A DNA stretch of 64,000 bases from Brumimicrobium sp033722555 (GTDB taxonomy: Bacteria; Bacteroidota; Bacteroidia; Flavobacteriales_D; Crocinitomicaceae), in NCBI GenBank assembly GCA_033722555.1, contig JAWVYS010000011.1, positions 13,609 to 77,608 of the forward strand. Reading direction: 5' to 3'. The notes below the pieces were generated by a model. It did no database searches, was not told the origin of the DNA, and worked only from the letters and a program-made list of their open reading frames with translations. The position numbers and the translations under genes are program-made. Below are positions 44,789-54,501 of the stretch, piece by piece (the stretch's first letter is position 1; each line of letters begins with the position of its first letter).

Positions 44789-46716
44789 TGATTTACTTTT
44801 TTTAGTACAACACTTTCGTTATAAGCATTTTTGAGTTGCTTACCCATGGAATAGATTTCGTAAACACGTTCTGCCGGAAGGAGAATATAATCCAGATCAA
44901 GTTCCAGCGAGTAAAGCAGCGTGTTATTCTCTGTCATAGAGTATCTCAGAGCTACTTTATAATCTTCTCCTTCGATTATAAGGTCTTCGGGTATGTAATC
45001 TACCTTGAATCCTTCGGGAATCTCAAGTTCAAAATAATAATTCGTGTTGCTGGCATAACGCTCTTCCACCGCATTTTTTCTATCCTCGGTATAATGATCG
45101 AAGAAATTCGCAAGTCTATCGAGATTCATATTAACATAGGTCTCATTTTCATTGCGGAAAACATAATCGCTCAGTTCAAAACTGTAATTATACTGGATGG
45201 TAGTATCATCTGTACTGATTCGATATTCGTTGAGTTTGTATTTATTGTTTCCTTTGGCGGTTATCGATTTGACCTGAGACTTCTTCGCTTCTTCCGTTTT
45301 CACATTATTCAGGTGGTGCTTAAAATCGGTAGAATAAAATCCGCTCATTTTGATCTTTCCTTCTCCCAGTATAAGCCCTTCACTCAATTTGAATTTTACG
45401 CTGTCCACATATTTATTATTAATCGCCGGAACAACGGGTACCGAAACTATTTCAAAAGAATCTCCTTTGTTTACAAGTGCCTCTTTACCTTGTATAAATG
45501 GAGTGGGATAACCAAAAACGACCTTTGAATCCGTTGCATCAAGGAAAATATATTCGTTGGTTTCTTTGTCCCAATATGCCGCTATCATGTGATTATCCAC
45601 CGCCGGGGTTGGCATTTCCTCGTAAGTATAGGGTATGTCCCGGGTACCTATCCAGACCTGATGGGATTTGATATCGATCATATCCAGCATATTCACAATG
45701 AGCGTAGCCATGTCTTTACAGTCTCCGTATCTCCTGCTCATTACAAGATCCGGGTTTCTTGGGATGAATCCTCCGAGGCCGTCTTCTATAGCTATGTATT
45801 TCACGTTCTTCTGCACCCATTCGAAAACTTTTTTAACTTTCTCTTTTTCAGCATCCGTATCATTTATTATTTCACCCAGGACTTTGCGAAGCTCTTCCTC
45901 GTTGTCGCATTTTACATCCGTAAGCAGCGAATTATACCAGTTATAAAGGTCGCCGACATTTCTCAGTACATTCACAGTTTCTCCCTTCTTATTCTCATAG
46001 GTGGTAATTCGGGAAACAACATGAGGTATGAAATACCGTGGATTTGGACCCGCAGGTTCTGTTTTTATGATTTCAGGATTATCCTTGGTCCATTTGTATA
46101 TCGTAGTTTTTTTCCCGTCTTCCACGCTGAATATAACATCGCTCTCAACCATATTAAAATAGTTGTATTCAATATTTATCCCCTTCTCTACCTCTACAGT
46201 AAGTGATTTATTCAGAATGGGGAAGCCAGAAGCAAAAGTGCTGCTGAAAGAAAGATGAGGGTCAGTGAGCTCAACAACATAGGATAAATTGATTATACTT
46301 TCCTTTTTCAAGCCTTCATATTCGAAAGAGGTCACCTTGGTATCGTCAAAGAAAACCGTCTCACTGATGGTCTCCTTTGTATCAAAATCCTTGACTTTCT
46401 CTTTTTTGTATTTACTGTTTTTCTTATTAAGAGCATATGCATCTATCTCGAGAACTTTTTCAAAATAAGAACTTGAAACCTGATCGTTTTTAAAGAGTGC
46501 TGCCTTATCAGACGTAAGGTATATCTGCATCTCAACCTCCTTCAGAATTCGAACTCCCTTTTCGTCATCTCGTTCAATAATAACTTTCTGATGGTCGGTT
46601 AACATTACGTAATCCTTATCACCATACTGATCGAGCAGGTGTATATAATCCTCAGGTTTCTGCGAAACACCGATCAAAGAATAAATCAAACAAGAAATTA
46701 AAAGTATAATTCGCAT
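44785..46716 (-). CDS. DUF3857 protein with intact transglutaminase-like triad
   Basis: Signal peptide (about 1-18), DUF3857 (about 45-230), then a transglutaminase domain with Cys333 in RRYGDCKDMAT, His376 in VDNHMIAAY and Asp393 in IFLDATD: a complete papain-like triad. A C-terminal beta domain follows (about 430-640). Such proteins are secreted or periplasmic in Bacteroidota and have no assigned substrate. It overlaps both neighbours by one to four bases in a three-gene operon with the MORN protein. Confidence 0.88.
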   Translation of the reverse strand: MRIILLISCLIYSLIGVSQKPEDYIHLLDQYGDKDYVMLTDHQKVIIERDDEKGVRILKEVEMQIYLTSDKAALFKNDQVSSSYFEKVLEIDAYALNKKNSKYKKEKVKDFDTKETISETVFFDDTKVTSFEYEGLKKESIINLSYVVELTDPHLSFSSTFASGFPILNKSLTVEVEKGINIEYNYFNMVESDVIFSVEDGKKTTIYKWTKDNPEIIKTEPAGPNPRYFIPHVVSRITTYENKKGETVNVLRNVGDLYNWYNSLLTDVKCDNEEELRKVLGEIINDTDAEKEKVKKVFEWVQKNVKYIAIEDGLGGFIPRNPDLVMSRRYGDCKDMATLIVNMLDMIDIKSHQVWIGTRDIPYTYEEMPTPAVDNHMIAAYWDKETNEYIFLDATDSKVVFGYPTPFIQGKEALVNKGDSFEIVSVPVVPAINNKYVDSVKFKLSEGLILGEGKIKMSGFYSTDFKHHLNNVKTEEAKKSQVKSITAKGNNKYKLNEYRISTDDTTIQYNYSFELSDYVFRNENETYVNMNLDRLANFFDHYTEDRKNAVEERYASNTNYYFELEIPEGFKVDYIPEDLIIEGEDYKVALRYSMTENNTLLYSLELDLDYILLPAERVYEIYSMGKQLKNAYNESVVLKKVNQ

Positions 46717-49700
46717 TACTCTACACTGATAACGTTATCATTCATAAATAAAACGCGCATGGCAACCGTTCCATCGGCTTTATAATAGGTAGTCCAGCCA
46801 TGAAGTTTATTATGTAAATAAACATAATGAACCTTCTTATTACCGGAAGGATAGTAAAGAATGTAGTCTCCTTCAGCAAGATCATCGACATAATTCGCTT
46901 CTTTCTTAAGTTTGCCGTTTTTGTAATACTCCTTTAATGCGCTGTTTCTGTCATCATTCTTATAGGTTTGCTCATAAGCAAGCTGACCATTTTTATAATA
47001 TTTTTTGTAAGGTCCTTCAAACCATCCGTTTTTGATTTCGAATTCTCTGGCCACCTGTCCGTTATCCCAGTAAATTTTTACCTGAGCAGTTTCGTTTTTC
47101 ATGTCACTTGTTATCGTCTTTCCATTCTTTTTATAAGAATAAGAAAGGATATAGCCGTAGCTGTAATCCCGTTTATGGTCAGATTCATCTCCGACATAAT
47201 AGAACACTTCTCCGTTCAGGTCACCCCAGGCGTAATTTGCTTTGAAATCTATATTTCCGTTCTCGTCATAGGATTCATGAATACCGTGTTCCTTACCGTT
47301 CTTATAATTGGTTTTTGAGCTAAGCTCACCAAAAAAATTATAGAATTTCCATTCCCCTTCCCTGTCGCTGTCTTCATAGCGTCCTTCGGAAGCAAGTTGA
47401 CCGTTCGGATGATAGGTTTTCCATAATCCTGTCTTTTTTCCATTAAACACCTGGCCTTTTGCCTCCAGTTGTCCGTTTGGATAAGTGAACACTTGTTCAC
47501 CGTGATATTGGTTATTCAGTACGTCCACCGTCATGAATACAGGGCAGGTAGCGCATCTTTTGAGTTCCACTTTTCTTTCTCCGGGAATCTGATAAACGGT
47601 ATCCAGGGCTACACCGGCCGTATCGTAATAAATAATGAATTTTTCCAGGTCGTTCTGATAATAACTGGCACTGGATAGTTTATTATCTATTGTGTAATAC
47701 GAAATGAATCCTTCAGTATTGTTATCACTGTAAAAATAGCTCTTGTACAGGTCGCCGTTGCGATAATAATCCCGCCATGGACCATCCATGTTTCCTTCCT
47801 TCAGGAAACCTTGACGATAAAGATTTCCGTTTTTATAGTAGTTCTCATAATATCCTTTGGAATCACCATTTTCATCGTACTTGTATTTGATTTCTTCAGC
47901 ACCGTTCACATAGTATTCAATGTATTCTCCCGTCGGAACGTCATCTTTATAATCTATTTTCTTAAGAAGTGTACCATTGAAATCGTAGAACTTCCATTCA
48001 CCCTCTCTTCCTTTTTTACTATAAGTTCCTTCGCTATTGATATTCCCATTAAGAAAATAACTCTTATAGGCCAGTTCACCGGCCTTACGTAAACCTTCCG
48101 AGATTACCTCTCCCTTTTCGTTGAAGAATTTATAGGAATCAACCACGCCTTTCTTGAAAGAATGTTCCGAGAGTTTCCATCCACTTTTGGTATATACTTC
48201 CTCAATCCCGTTTTCTTTACCGCTCTCATCGAAATTCTGAACTTTACTCTTGTTCCCGTTCTCATAGTAAAACAGCCATTCACCGATCTTATTGTCTTCT
48301 TTAATTTTCCCCTTCGCTTCTATTTGGCCGTCTTCATAATAACTGATATAATCACCATCATTCTTCCCTTCTACAAAGTATTCCTCCACACTGACTTTTC
48401 CGTTTTTATAATACGTTACCCGCTTACCGTGTACATCTCCATTTTTATAGGTTCCTTCCCGATATATTTCTCCGGAATCATAAAGAGACTTGAAAGGTCC
48501 ATCAGCCTTACCTTCTTTGAGGTTATAAGATAACGAAAGTGAACCAATGGGGTGAAAATCTTTTAACACGCCGTCTTTCATTTCACCATTTGTATAAGGA
48601 AGGGTGCGGTAAAGTATACCATTATGATAGAGGCCTACATCTCCATGCACTTTTCCGTCCTTGTAAGTTACCATCACTTTCTTTAGACCATTTTCAAAAT
48701 AGATGTAACTCGTATCTATGGATACTCCGTCATCGAATACCTCTCTTTCCTTGATGTAGCCATTAGGATGATAGTATTTCCACTCTCCGTCTTTATTGCC
48801 GTTTGAATTATACGTTCCTTCGGCCGTTTTACGTCCGTTTACGGCATATATCTGAATCTGACCCACAATTTTGGAATTCGATTTATCGTATTCATAGTCA
48901 CCGATAATTTCGATTAAACGGTTAGAACTATTTCTTTCCACCTTTGTTTTTCCCAATTCTACAAATTCTAGATCAACTTCAGCGTGCAGTTCATTCAGTG
49001 TATTTTTACCCCATGTCAAAAAAGCAAGAGCATCTTTTTTATTCTTTACCACGGTTTTCATAATTTTATCATCATCGATATAATTCGAAATGATATACGT
49101 ATATGGGGCAAACTGTTTATCTTTCATCAGCTCCTTATAAAAGGCCACATAGGTATCAGACCAGAAGTCATTTTCATCCACCTTCATATCCTTTAACTGC
49201 GAAAAAATCAGGTGGCTTTGATTAACGAATTCATAATCCAGCTTACTGGGTGTCTTATATTTATCACGCAAAGCAACGTAGTTGTGTACGAGTTCATCAA
49301 TTGCTGCATATGAAGAGTTCCCACCAAGGTCTATACCTGCAGAACCGGCGAAATCCTTATCTGTCCAGTATTTTGAACTTCCTAAATAATTGGCATACCG
49401 TATCTGGTTGTAATTGCTCCTTTTCTCTACCGACAACCACAGATACATACCGAGCGCCATGAGTGCCTTGGTGGTCTGTTTTTCATTGACGGCTAATCCG
49501 GCAAGTGCCAGGTGCACACGATCGTAAAAAGGATTGATTTCGACAGTTTCTTTGAAAGCTTCATAAGCCTCCTGTTTCTTTCCTGCAAGTGAGAGAGAAA
49601 CACCGTAATTATATCTTATGGAATGATTGAGCGGAAATTCTTCGAGGATACTTCTATACATGCTGTGCGCCTCATCAAAAGCTTCGAGCTTATCAAGAGC

Positions 49701-50021
49701 AGTACCGTAGCTCAGGTAGAATTCAGTAGGAAGGTCATGTCTGAAATACCAATATTTATCACCGATTTCACGAACTTTCTCGTATTCTTCCATCTGGATC
49801 AGGTTGGCCATCTTCATGTGTAGTGCATATCGAAAAAAGAGAGAGTCTCCCTCATACACTTTATCATACTCTGCAGCAGCTTCTTCAAACTTGCCCTCTT
49901 TCTGAAGATTTTCGGCTCTCACAAGAACATCTACCGAGGGTTCATAGTCAATTTTTACCTGACCAAAAGATAAACCTTTCACCAATAAGAAAAGGGTTAT
50001 AAAAATGTGGTTAAGTTTCAT
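46716..50021 (-). CDS. Secreted TPR plus MORN/YwqK-type repeat protein, 1101 residues
   Basis: Signal peptide through LSFGQ (about residue 21); TPR-like helices (30-200, KEGKFEEAAAEYDKVYEGD, FPLNHSIRYNYGVSLSLAGK). From about 385 to the end come more than twenty repeats of about 23 residues with the pattern GxWxxYYxNGxLxxExxY (for example GEWKFYHPNG-type GEWKYYHPNG, GPWRDYYRNGDL, GLWKTYHPNGQL). These resemble MORN/YwqK repeats forming an extended beta meander. An interruption near CATCPVF divides the array. It is first in an overlapping operon with two DUF3857 proteins, suggesting a shared extracytoplasmic complex; function unknown. Confidence 0.9.
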   Translation of the reverse strand: MKLNHIFITLFLLVKGLSFGQVKIDYEPSVDVLVRAENLQKEGKFEEAAAEYDKVYEGDSLFFRYALHMKMANLIQMEEYEKVREIGDKYWYFRHDLPTEFYLSYGTALDKLEAFDEAHSMYRSILEEFPLNHSIRYNYGVSLSLAGKKQEAYEAFKETVEINPFYDRVHLALAGLAVNEKQTTKALMALGMYLWLSVEKRSNYNQIRYANYLGSSKYWTDKDFAGSAGIDLGGNSSYAAIDELVHNYVALRDKYKTPSKLDYEFVNQSHLIFSQLKDMKVDENDFWSDTYVAFYKELMKDKQFAPYTYIISNYIDDDKIMKTVVKNKKDALAFLTWGKNTLNELHAEVDLEFVELGKTKVERNSSNRLIEIIGDYEYDKSNSKIVGQIQIYAVNGRKTAEGTYNSNGNKDGEWKYYHPNGYIKEREVFDDGVSIDTSYIYFENGLKKVMVTYKDGKVHGDVGLYHNGILYRTLPYTNGEMKDGVLKDFHPIGSLSLSYNLKEGKADGPFKSLYDSGEIYREGTYKNGDVHGKRVTYYKNGKVSVEEYFVEGKNDGDYISYYEDGQIEAKGKIKEDNKIGEWLFYYENGNKSKVQNFDESGKENGIEEVYTKSGWKLSEHSFKKGVVDSYKFFNEKGEVISEGLRKAGELAYKSYFLNGNINSEGTYSKKGREGEWKFYDFNGTLLKKIDYKDDVPTGEYIEYYVNGAEEIKYKYDENGDSKGYYENYYKNGNLYRQGFLKEGNMDGPWRDYYRNGDLYKSYFYSDNNTEGFISYYTIDNKLSSASYYQNDLEKFIIYYDTAGVALDTVYQIPGERKVELKRCATCPVFMTVDVLNNQYHGEQVFTYPNGQLEAKGQVFNGKKTGLWKTYHPNGQLASEGRYEDSDREGEWKFYNFFGELSSKTNYKNGKEHGIHESYDENGNIDFKANYAWGDLNGEVFYYVGDESDHKRDYSYGYILSYSYKKNGKTITSDMKNETAQVKIYWDNGQVAREFEIKNGWFEGPYKKYYKNGQLAYEQTYKNDDRNSALKEYYKNGKLKKEANYVDDLAEGDYILYYPSGNKKVHYVYLHNKLHGWTTYYKADGTVAMRVLFMNDNVISVE

Positions 50022-50118
50022 ATTTAAAATATTTTAACAAATCAAATAAACATAAATTATCCCTTTAATACAAGTAAAAATTTGAGAAATTCACCTATAT
50101 TAAAAAAAACTATTCAAC

Positions 50119-50544
50119 ATGTCAATTAACCAAGATATTAAAATAGCCGTAGATGCCGTTGTCTTTGATACTGAAAATCACGATACAAAGGTTCTAATCA
50201 TCGAACGAAAGAATCTGGCAGGTGGTAAAAAATGGGCATTGCCGGGCGGTTTTATTGAAAATGATGAAACGCCGTTAGAAGCCGCTGTTCGTGAACTTCA
50301 GGAAGAAACAGGTGTCAAACTGGATACTTTGGTTCAGTTACACACTTTCGGAAAAGTTGATCGTGACCCAAGATTTAGAGTGATATCGGTAGCACACTTT
50401 GCAACGACACTAGCATCGAAACACAAACCTCGGGCAGCCTCGGACGCCAAAGAAGTAAAATGGATATCATTAAACAATTTACCTGAACTAGCTTTTGATC
50501 ATGCTGAAATAATTCAGAAGGCCATTGCTTTTTGGAAGAAATAA
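50119..50544 (+). CDS. NUDIX hydrolase
   Basis: The Nudix box is complete: GGFIENDETPLEAAVRELQEETGV fits Gx5Ex7REUxEExGU (residues about 45-67). The 141-residue protein, beginning MSINQDIKIAVDAVVFDTEN, resembles the ADP-ribose pyrophosphatase/NrtR-like Nudix branch, but the winged-helix DNA-binding part of NrtR is absent. The likely substrate is a nucleoside diphosphate linked to another moiety; which one cannot be told. Monocistronic and divergent from the MORN operon. Confidence 0.9.
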   Translation: MSINQDIKIAVDAVVFDTENHDTKVLIIERKNLAGGKKWALPGGFIENDETPLEAAVRELQEETGVKLDTLVQLHTFGKVDRDPRFRVISVAHFATTLASKHKPRAASDAKEVKWISLNNLPELAFDHAEIIQKAIAFWKK

Positions 50545-50605
50545 AGCAGCTGTAATTTACTCACGGAAATTATAGGAGAGCAGTAAAGACCAAATATGCA
50601 TACGA

Positions 50606-50965
50606 TCATTTTACAGGTCTGAAACCTTGATTTTCGGCCTTAATGACGTCAGAGTTCGTGGTCTGAATGTAGATCGTAGCTCCGCTGGGACAGCTACAGG
50701 CCATACAGACTATTTCTGGGCCATTCATTTTTCTAAGAATTCGGAGAACCTCAATTCCTTTAGATTCCAGATATGCTTCTATTTTATTCAGATATTCTTC
50801 CTCATCGGTTGAATAAAAATCCCAGGGATTGGCACATTGCGTTTCCTGGAAATACATACAAACCTCATTCTTCTTATTCCAACCACAATGATTATCTTCA
50901 GGAGCTTTACGACATCCATTGAAGAAAACCAACGCCAAAAAATATAGTAGTGAACTTCTAATCAT
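50606..50965 (-). CDS. Cysteine-rich lipoprotein, hypothetical
   Basis: Lipobox in MIRSSLLYFLALVFFNGC (Cys18). The mature 101 residues contain at least seven more cysteines, including VCMACSCPSG, and could form disulfides outside the cell. I do not recognise a family. Its ATG overlaps the stop of the S9 peptidase gene by four bases (ATGA), so it is translated together with the peptidase and may be an accessory of it. Confidence 0.72.
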   Translation of the reverse strand: MIRSSLLYFLALVFFNGCRKAPEDNHCGWNKKNEVCMYFQETQCANPWDFYSTDEEEYLNKIEAYLESKGIEVLRILRKMNGPEIVCMACSCPSGATIYIQTTNSDVIKAENQGFRPVK

Positions 50966-53079
50966 TTATTGTTTTCGAGAATATAGGTCAATACCTTCTC
51001 CATAAGATGTATCCTATCCTTTCCACCTACATTGTGTTTGTGCATAGGATAAGGGAAGAAATCAACCTGTTTACCCAATTTAACAAATTCCTGGACAAGT
51101 GCCAAATTATGCTGCATAACAACAACATCATCTGAAGTCCCGTGAATAAGAAGAAGATCACCCTTTAAATTTTCCGCATTTTCTATCAGACTATTGTTTA
51201 AATAACCTTCCTCGTTTTCCTCCGGTTTGTCCATATATCTTTCTCCGTACATGATTTCATAATACTTCCAGTCTGTCACAGGGCCCCCGGCTACGCCTAC
51301 TTTAAAGGTCTCAGGTGCTTTCATCAACATGGTTCCTGTCATGAATCCACCAAAACTCCAGCCGTGCACAGCAATTCTGTTTGTATCCACGAAATTCATC
51401 TTTTTGAGATAATCGACCCCGGATAACTGGTCTTTCAGTTCGTTCGTTCCAAGCTTCCTGTGGATAACATGTTCGAATTCTCGTCCCCTGTGAGCCGATC
51501 CTCGATTATCCAACGTAAAAACCAGATACCCCTGATCTGCCATCCAGTACATCCAAAGGCTGGCACCATCCAACCAGCTGTTAGTTATTAATTGCGCATG
51601 GGGACCACCATAAACATATATCAAGACAGGGTATTTTTTCGAAGGATCAAAATTTCTCGGTTTGATCAGTCTGGTATAAAGATCTGTCCCATCATCTGCT
51701 TTAATTGTTTTGATCTCAGCTTCCGAAAATCCAAAGTCAGCCAGTGGATTTTTTGCCTCGACCAGCGTTTTCATTATTTTACCTGAGGGATTACGAATTA
51801 CCGATCTGTTGGGAACATCATGTGCTGAATAAGTATCGAATATCATATCATTGTATTCGTTCATGACAAAATAATGCATTCCCTCCTCCGGTGTTAACAA
51901 TGTCTGTTTGCCTTTAAGATCCACTTTATATAGCAACGTGTTAAGCGGATTCTCCCCGGTGGCTGTAAAGAATATCTCACCTTTTGAATTGCTGTGGAGA
52001 ATATCTTTCACAACGAACTTGTTTTTCGTAATCTGAGTAAGACTGACAGCCTGATCGTTATATTCGATGAGATATAGATTATCAAATCCATCGTTTTCGC
52101 TCACCCAAATAAACTTATTCGGATCATCCGTCGGGAAAAATGGTGCTTTTTCAGGCTCCACCCAGGTATTACTGACTTCTTCATAAAGATCTTTAATGAA
52201 TTTGCCCTCCGCGCTATAAAGTTTCAACCAGCAATGATTTTGACCTCGGTTAACTTCTGCAAGAATGATGTGCTCTCCGTCAGGCGTCCATTGAAGATTT
52301 GTTAAATAACTGTCAGCGCCCGATTGCGGCTCAATATAAAAGGTCTTACCGGATTTAAAATGATAAATACCAACTCTCGGTTTTTCACTTTTTTGCCCAG
52401 CCATAGGATATTTTATCGCATTCAGTTCGCCGGGATATTTGTTGATATCCAGTAAGGGATAATCATGGACTTCGCTTTCATCTTTTTGGTAAAAAGCCAG
52501 TTTACGAGCCTTTGGAGACCAGAAAAGTCCGCCTGTAATTCCGAATTCACTTCGTGCGATGGCTTGTCCTGAAACGATGTTCTTATCTTCGAACAATGTT
52601 ATTTCCTTGTGTTCACCTTCCATATTCATGTAATGAACATTGTTATTTACTGTAAAAGCAACCTGCCCGGTTTGATAGGTAACTTCTACATTCTGAGCAT
52701 TTTCAGGGAAAGTGATTTTACGACCTTTTTTAGTTTGATAATCAAAGAGTACCAGTTGCTTGTCGTTCATTACGTAAAACGAGGTTTTATCCTTCCATTT
52801 CAAGCCGGAGAAATAAAGAAACTGCGTCTCCAATGCTTCATTCAGTTCTGCAATTGTCAGTAAGTCCTTCTCCTTACCCTTTGCCGGTGCATGAACAAGG
52901 GTGGTATAATTCTTTAAATAAGAATAGTCTCCGGTATTCGGAATCCATTGAAAGTCAAAAATATTTTCGGGATAAAATTGTCTATACTGACCCATTACGG
53001 CATCCTTCAAGGTTAACTCCTTTTGCGCGAAGGTGGTTGTCAGACATCCAATCATTATAATTATCAAGAAATTTTTCAT
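50962..53079 (-). CDS. S9 family prolyl oligopeptidase, dipeptidyl-peptidase IV type
   Basis: Signal peptide MKNFLIIIMIGCLTTTFAQ, an eight-bladed propeller (about 45-450, DPPIV_N type) and the alpha/beta-hydrolase domain. The catalytic triad is Ser in GWSFGGFMTG (about 575), Asp in GTSDDVVV (about 650) and His in KHNVGG (about 682). DPP IV removes N-terminal X-Pro or X-Ala dipeptides. The family is periplasmic or surface-exposed in Bacteroidota and supports peptide use. Length 705 is normal. It is transcribed from a two-part promoter and leads a two-gene operon with a lipoprotein. Confidence 0.93.
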   Translation of the reverse strand: MKNFLIIIMIGCLTTTFAQKELTLKDAVMGQYRQFYPENIFDFQWIPNTGDYSYLKNYTTLVHAPAKGKEKDLLTIAELNEALETQFLYFSGLKWKDKTSFYVMNDKQLVLFDYQTKKGRKITFPENAQNVEVTYQTGQVAFTVNNNVHYMNMEGEHKEITLFEDKNIVSGQAIARSEFGITGGLFWSPKARKLAFYQKDESEVHDYPLLDINKYPGELNAIKYPMAGQKSEKPRVGIYHFKSGKTFYIEPQSGADSYLTNLQWTPDGEHIILAEVNRGQNHCWLKLYSAEGKFIKDLYEEVSNTWVEPEKAPFFPTDDPNKFIWVSENDGFDNLYLIEYNDQAVSLTQITKNKFVVKDILHSNSKGEIFFTATGENPLNTLLYKVDLKGKQTLLTPEEGMHYFVMNEYNDMIFDTYSAHDVPNRSVIRNPSGKIMKTLVEAKNPLADFGFSEAEIKTIKADDGTDLYTRLIKPRNFDPSKKYPVLIYVYGGPHAQLITNSWLDGASLWMYWMADQGYLVFTLDNRGSAHRGREFEHVIHRKLGTNELKDQLSGVDYLKKMNFVDTNRIAVHGWSFGGFMTGTMLMKAPETFKVGVAGGPVTDWKYYEIMYGERYMDKPEENEEGYLNNSLIENAENLKGDLLLIHGTSDDVVVMQHNLALVQEFVKLGKQVDFFPYPMHKHNVGGKDRIHLMEKVLTYILENNK

Positions 53080-53117
53080 AATCCAGTTTTAGGGTGTTCG
53101 AAAAACGAATATTGTAC

Positions 53118-53150
53118 CAAAAATAGTATAAATCCCTTAGTTTATATCAA
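53118..53150 (-). promoter_or_regulatory. Two-part promoter of the S9 peptidase operon
   Basis: On the minus strand TTG (53148-53150), 22 nt, TATTTTTG (53118-53125), 38 nt before ATG 53079. It abuts the nqrF terminator. Confidence 0.7.
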
Positions 53151-53151
53151 T

Positions 53152-53180
53152 AAAAAAGCGCTCCCGTTTCGAGAGCGCTT
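53152..53180 (-). terminator. Terminator of the nqr operon
   Basis: On the minus strand AGCGCTC and GAGCGCT pair around a short loop and are followed by six T. Confidence 0.85.
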
Positions 53181-53202
53181 AGTATTTGCTAATTATAATT
53201 CA

Positions 53203-54501
53203 TTAACCACCAAAGTCGTCGAATGAAACATTCTCAGGCGGTACACCCCACTGATCACACATATTGAGAACTGCCTGGTTCATCAAAGGTGGACCACAGA
53301 AATAGAATTCGATTTCTTCCGGTTCATCGTGCTTCGATAAATACTGATCAATCACGGCCTGGTGAACGAAACCTAAGAATCCATCTCCTTCCTCGTCGTG
53401 AATATCCTTTTTCTCTTTCCAGTTGTCTTCAGGAAGTGGTTCTGAGAGCACCATATAAAATTTAAAATTGGGGAATTCTCTTTCCAATTCACGGAAATGT
53501 TCGATATAGAATAATTCTGCTTTCGAACGTCCACCGTACCAATAAGAAACCTTTCTATCGGTTCTCATCGTCTTGAAAAGTTCATACAGGTGCGAACGCA
53601 TAGGAGCCATTCCTGCACCACCACCGATATAAAGCATCTCAGAATCGCTCTCCTCGTTGATGAAGAATTCACCATAAGGACCTGAAATAATAACCTTATC
53701 GCCTTTTTTTCTACTGAAAATGTATGAAGAAGCCACACCGGGATTTACTTTCATCCAGTCTCCTGCCTTACGGTCAAAAGGAGGTGTAGCAATACGTACG
53801 TTCAACATGATACGTCTTCCTTCAGCAGGGTATGAAGCCATCGAATACGCTCTTACCGTATCCTCTGTATTCTTCATCGTCAGCGGCCACATTTTAAATT
53901 TATCCCATTCCGGTTTAAACTTATCAGGCTGACCCGGATGGTCTTCAGGATGCGCTTCGATATCCATATCCTTGAAATCAATCACACACGGTGGTACACG
54001 GATCTGGATATACCCTCCAGCTTTATAATCCATATCCTCCGGGATTTGAACGATGAATTCTTTAATAAATGACGCTACGTTGTAATTTGATACAACTTCT
54101 GCTTCCCATTCCTTAATTCCCATTATTTCCTCAGGAAGTTCAAGCACCATATTTTCCTTTACTTTCACCTGACAACCGAGGCGGTAGTTTTCCTTGATTT
54201 CCTTTCTGGAGAAATGAGGTTCCTCCGTTGGAAGAATACTACCCCCTCCTTCATGAACCTGACAAGTACACTGAATACATGTACCCCCACCACCGCAGGC
54301 AGAAGGCAAATAAATTCCGTGGTTACTTAAGGTAGTCAGAAGGGTGTTTCCTCCATCTACCTCTATTTCCTTTTCACCATTGATAGTGATTTTTAATTTT
54401 CCTGCAGGCGAAAGTTTGGCTTTCACGAATAACAGCATTCCTACCAAAATAAGAATTACTGCCAGGAAGAAAACGACGGTTATTATAATAGACAATCCCA
54501 T
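53203..54501 (-). CDS. nqrF: Na+-NQR subunit F (NADH dehydrogenase, FAD and 2Fe-2S)
   Basis: NqrF takes electrons from NADH. After one membrane helix (about 4-25) comes a ferredoxin domain with Cys69, Cys75, Cys78 and Cys110 as 2Fe-2S ligands, then a ferredoxin reductase module: RAYSMASYP for FAD, GGGAGMAPMRS for NADH and FYFCGPPLM near the C-terminus. Length 432 is near the usual 407 with a slightly longer linker. It is last in the operon and overlaps nqrE by one base. Confidence 0.97.
   Translation of the reverse strand: MGLSIIITVVFFLAVILILVGMLLFVKAKLSPAGKLKITINGEKEIEVDGGNTLLTTLSNHGIYLPSACGGGGTCIQCTCQVHEGGGSILPTEEPHFSRKEIKENYRLGCQVKVKENMVLELPEEIMGIKEWEAEVVSNYNVASFIKEFIVQIPEDMDYKAGGYIQIRVPPCVIDFKDMDIEAHPEDHPGQPDKFKPEWDKFKMWPLTMKNTEDTVRAYSMASYPAEGRRIMLNVRIATPPFDRKAGDWMKVNPGVASSYIFSRKKGDKVIISGPYGEFFINEESDSEMLYIGGGAGMAPMRSHLYELFKTMRTDRKVSYWYGGRSKAELFYIEHFRELEREFPNFKFYMVLSEPLPEDNWKEKKDIHDEEGDGFLGFVHQAVIDQYLSKHDEPEEIEFYFCGPPLMNQAVLNMCDQWGVPPENVSFDDFGG

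Noticed and set aside
45668..45946. Plus-strand frames opposite the DUF3857 and MORN genes
   Set aside because: They are antisense shadows of long, well-supported genes.
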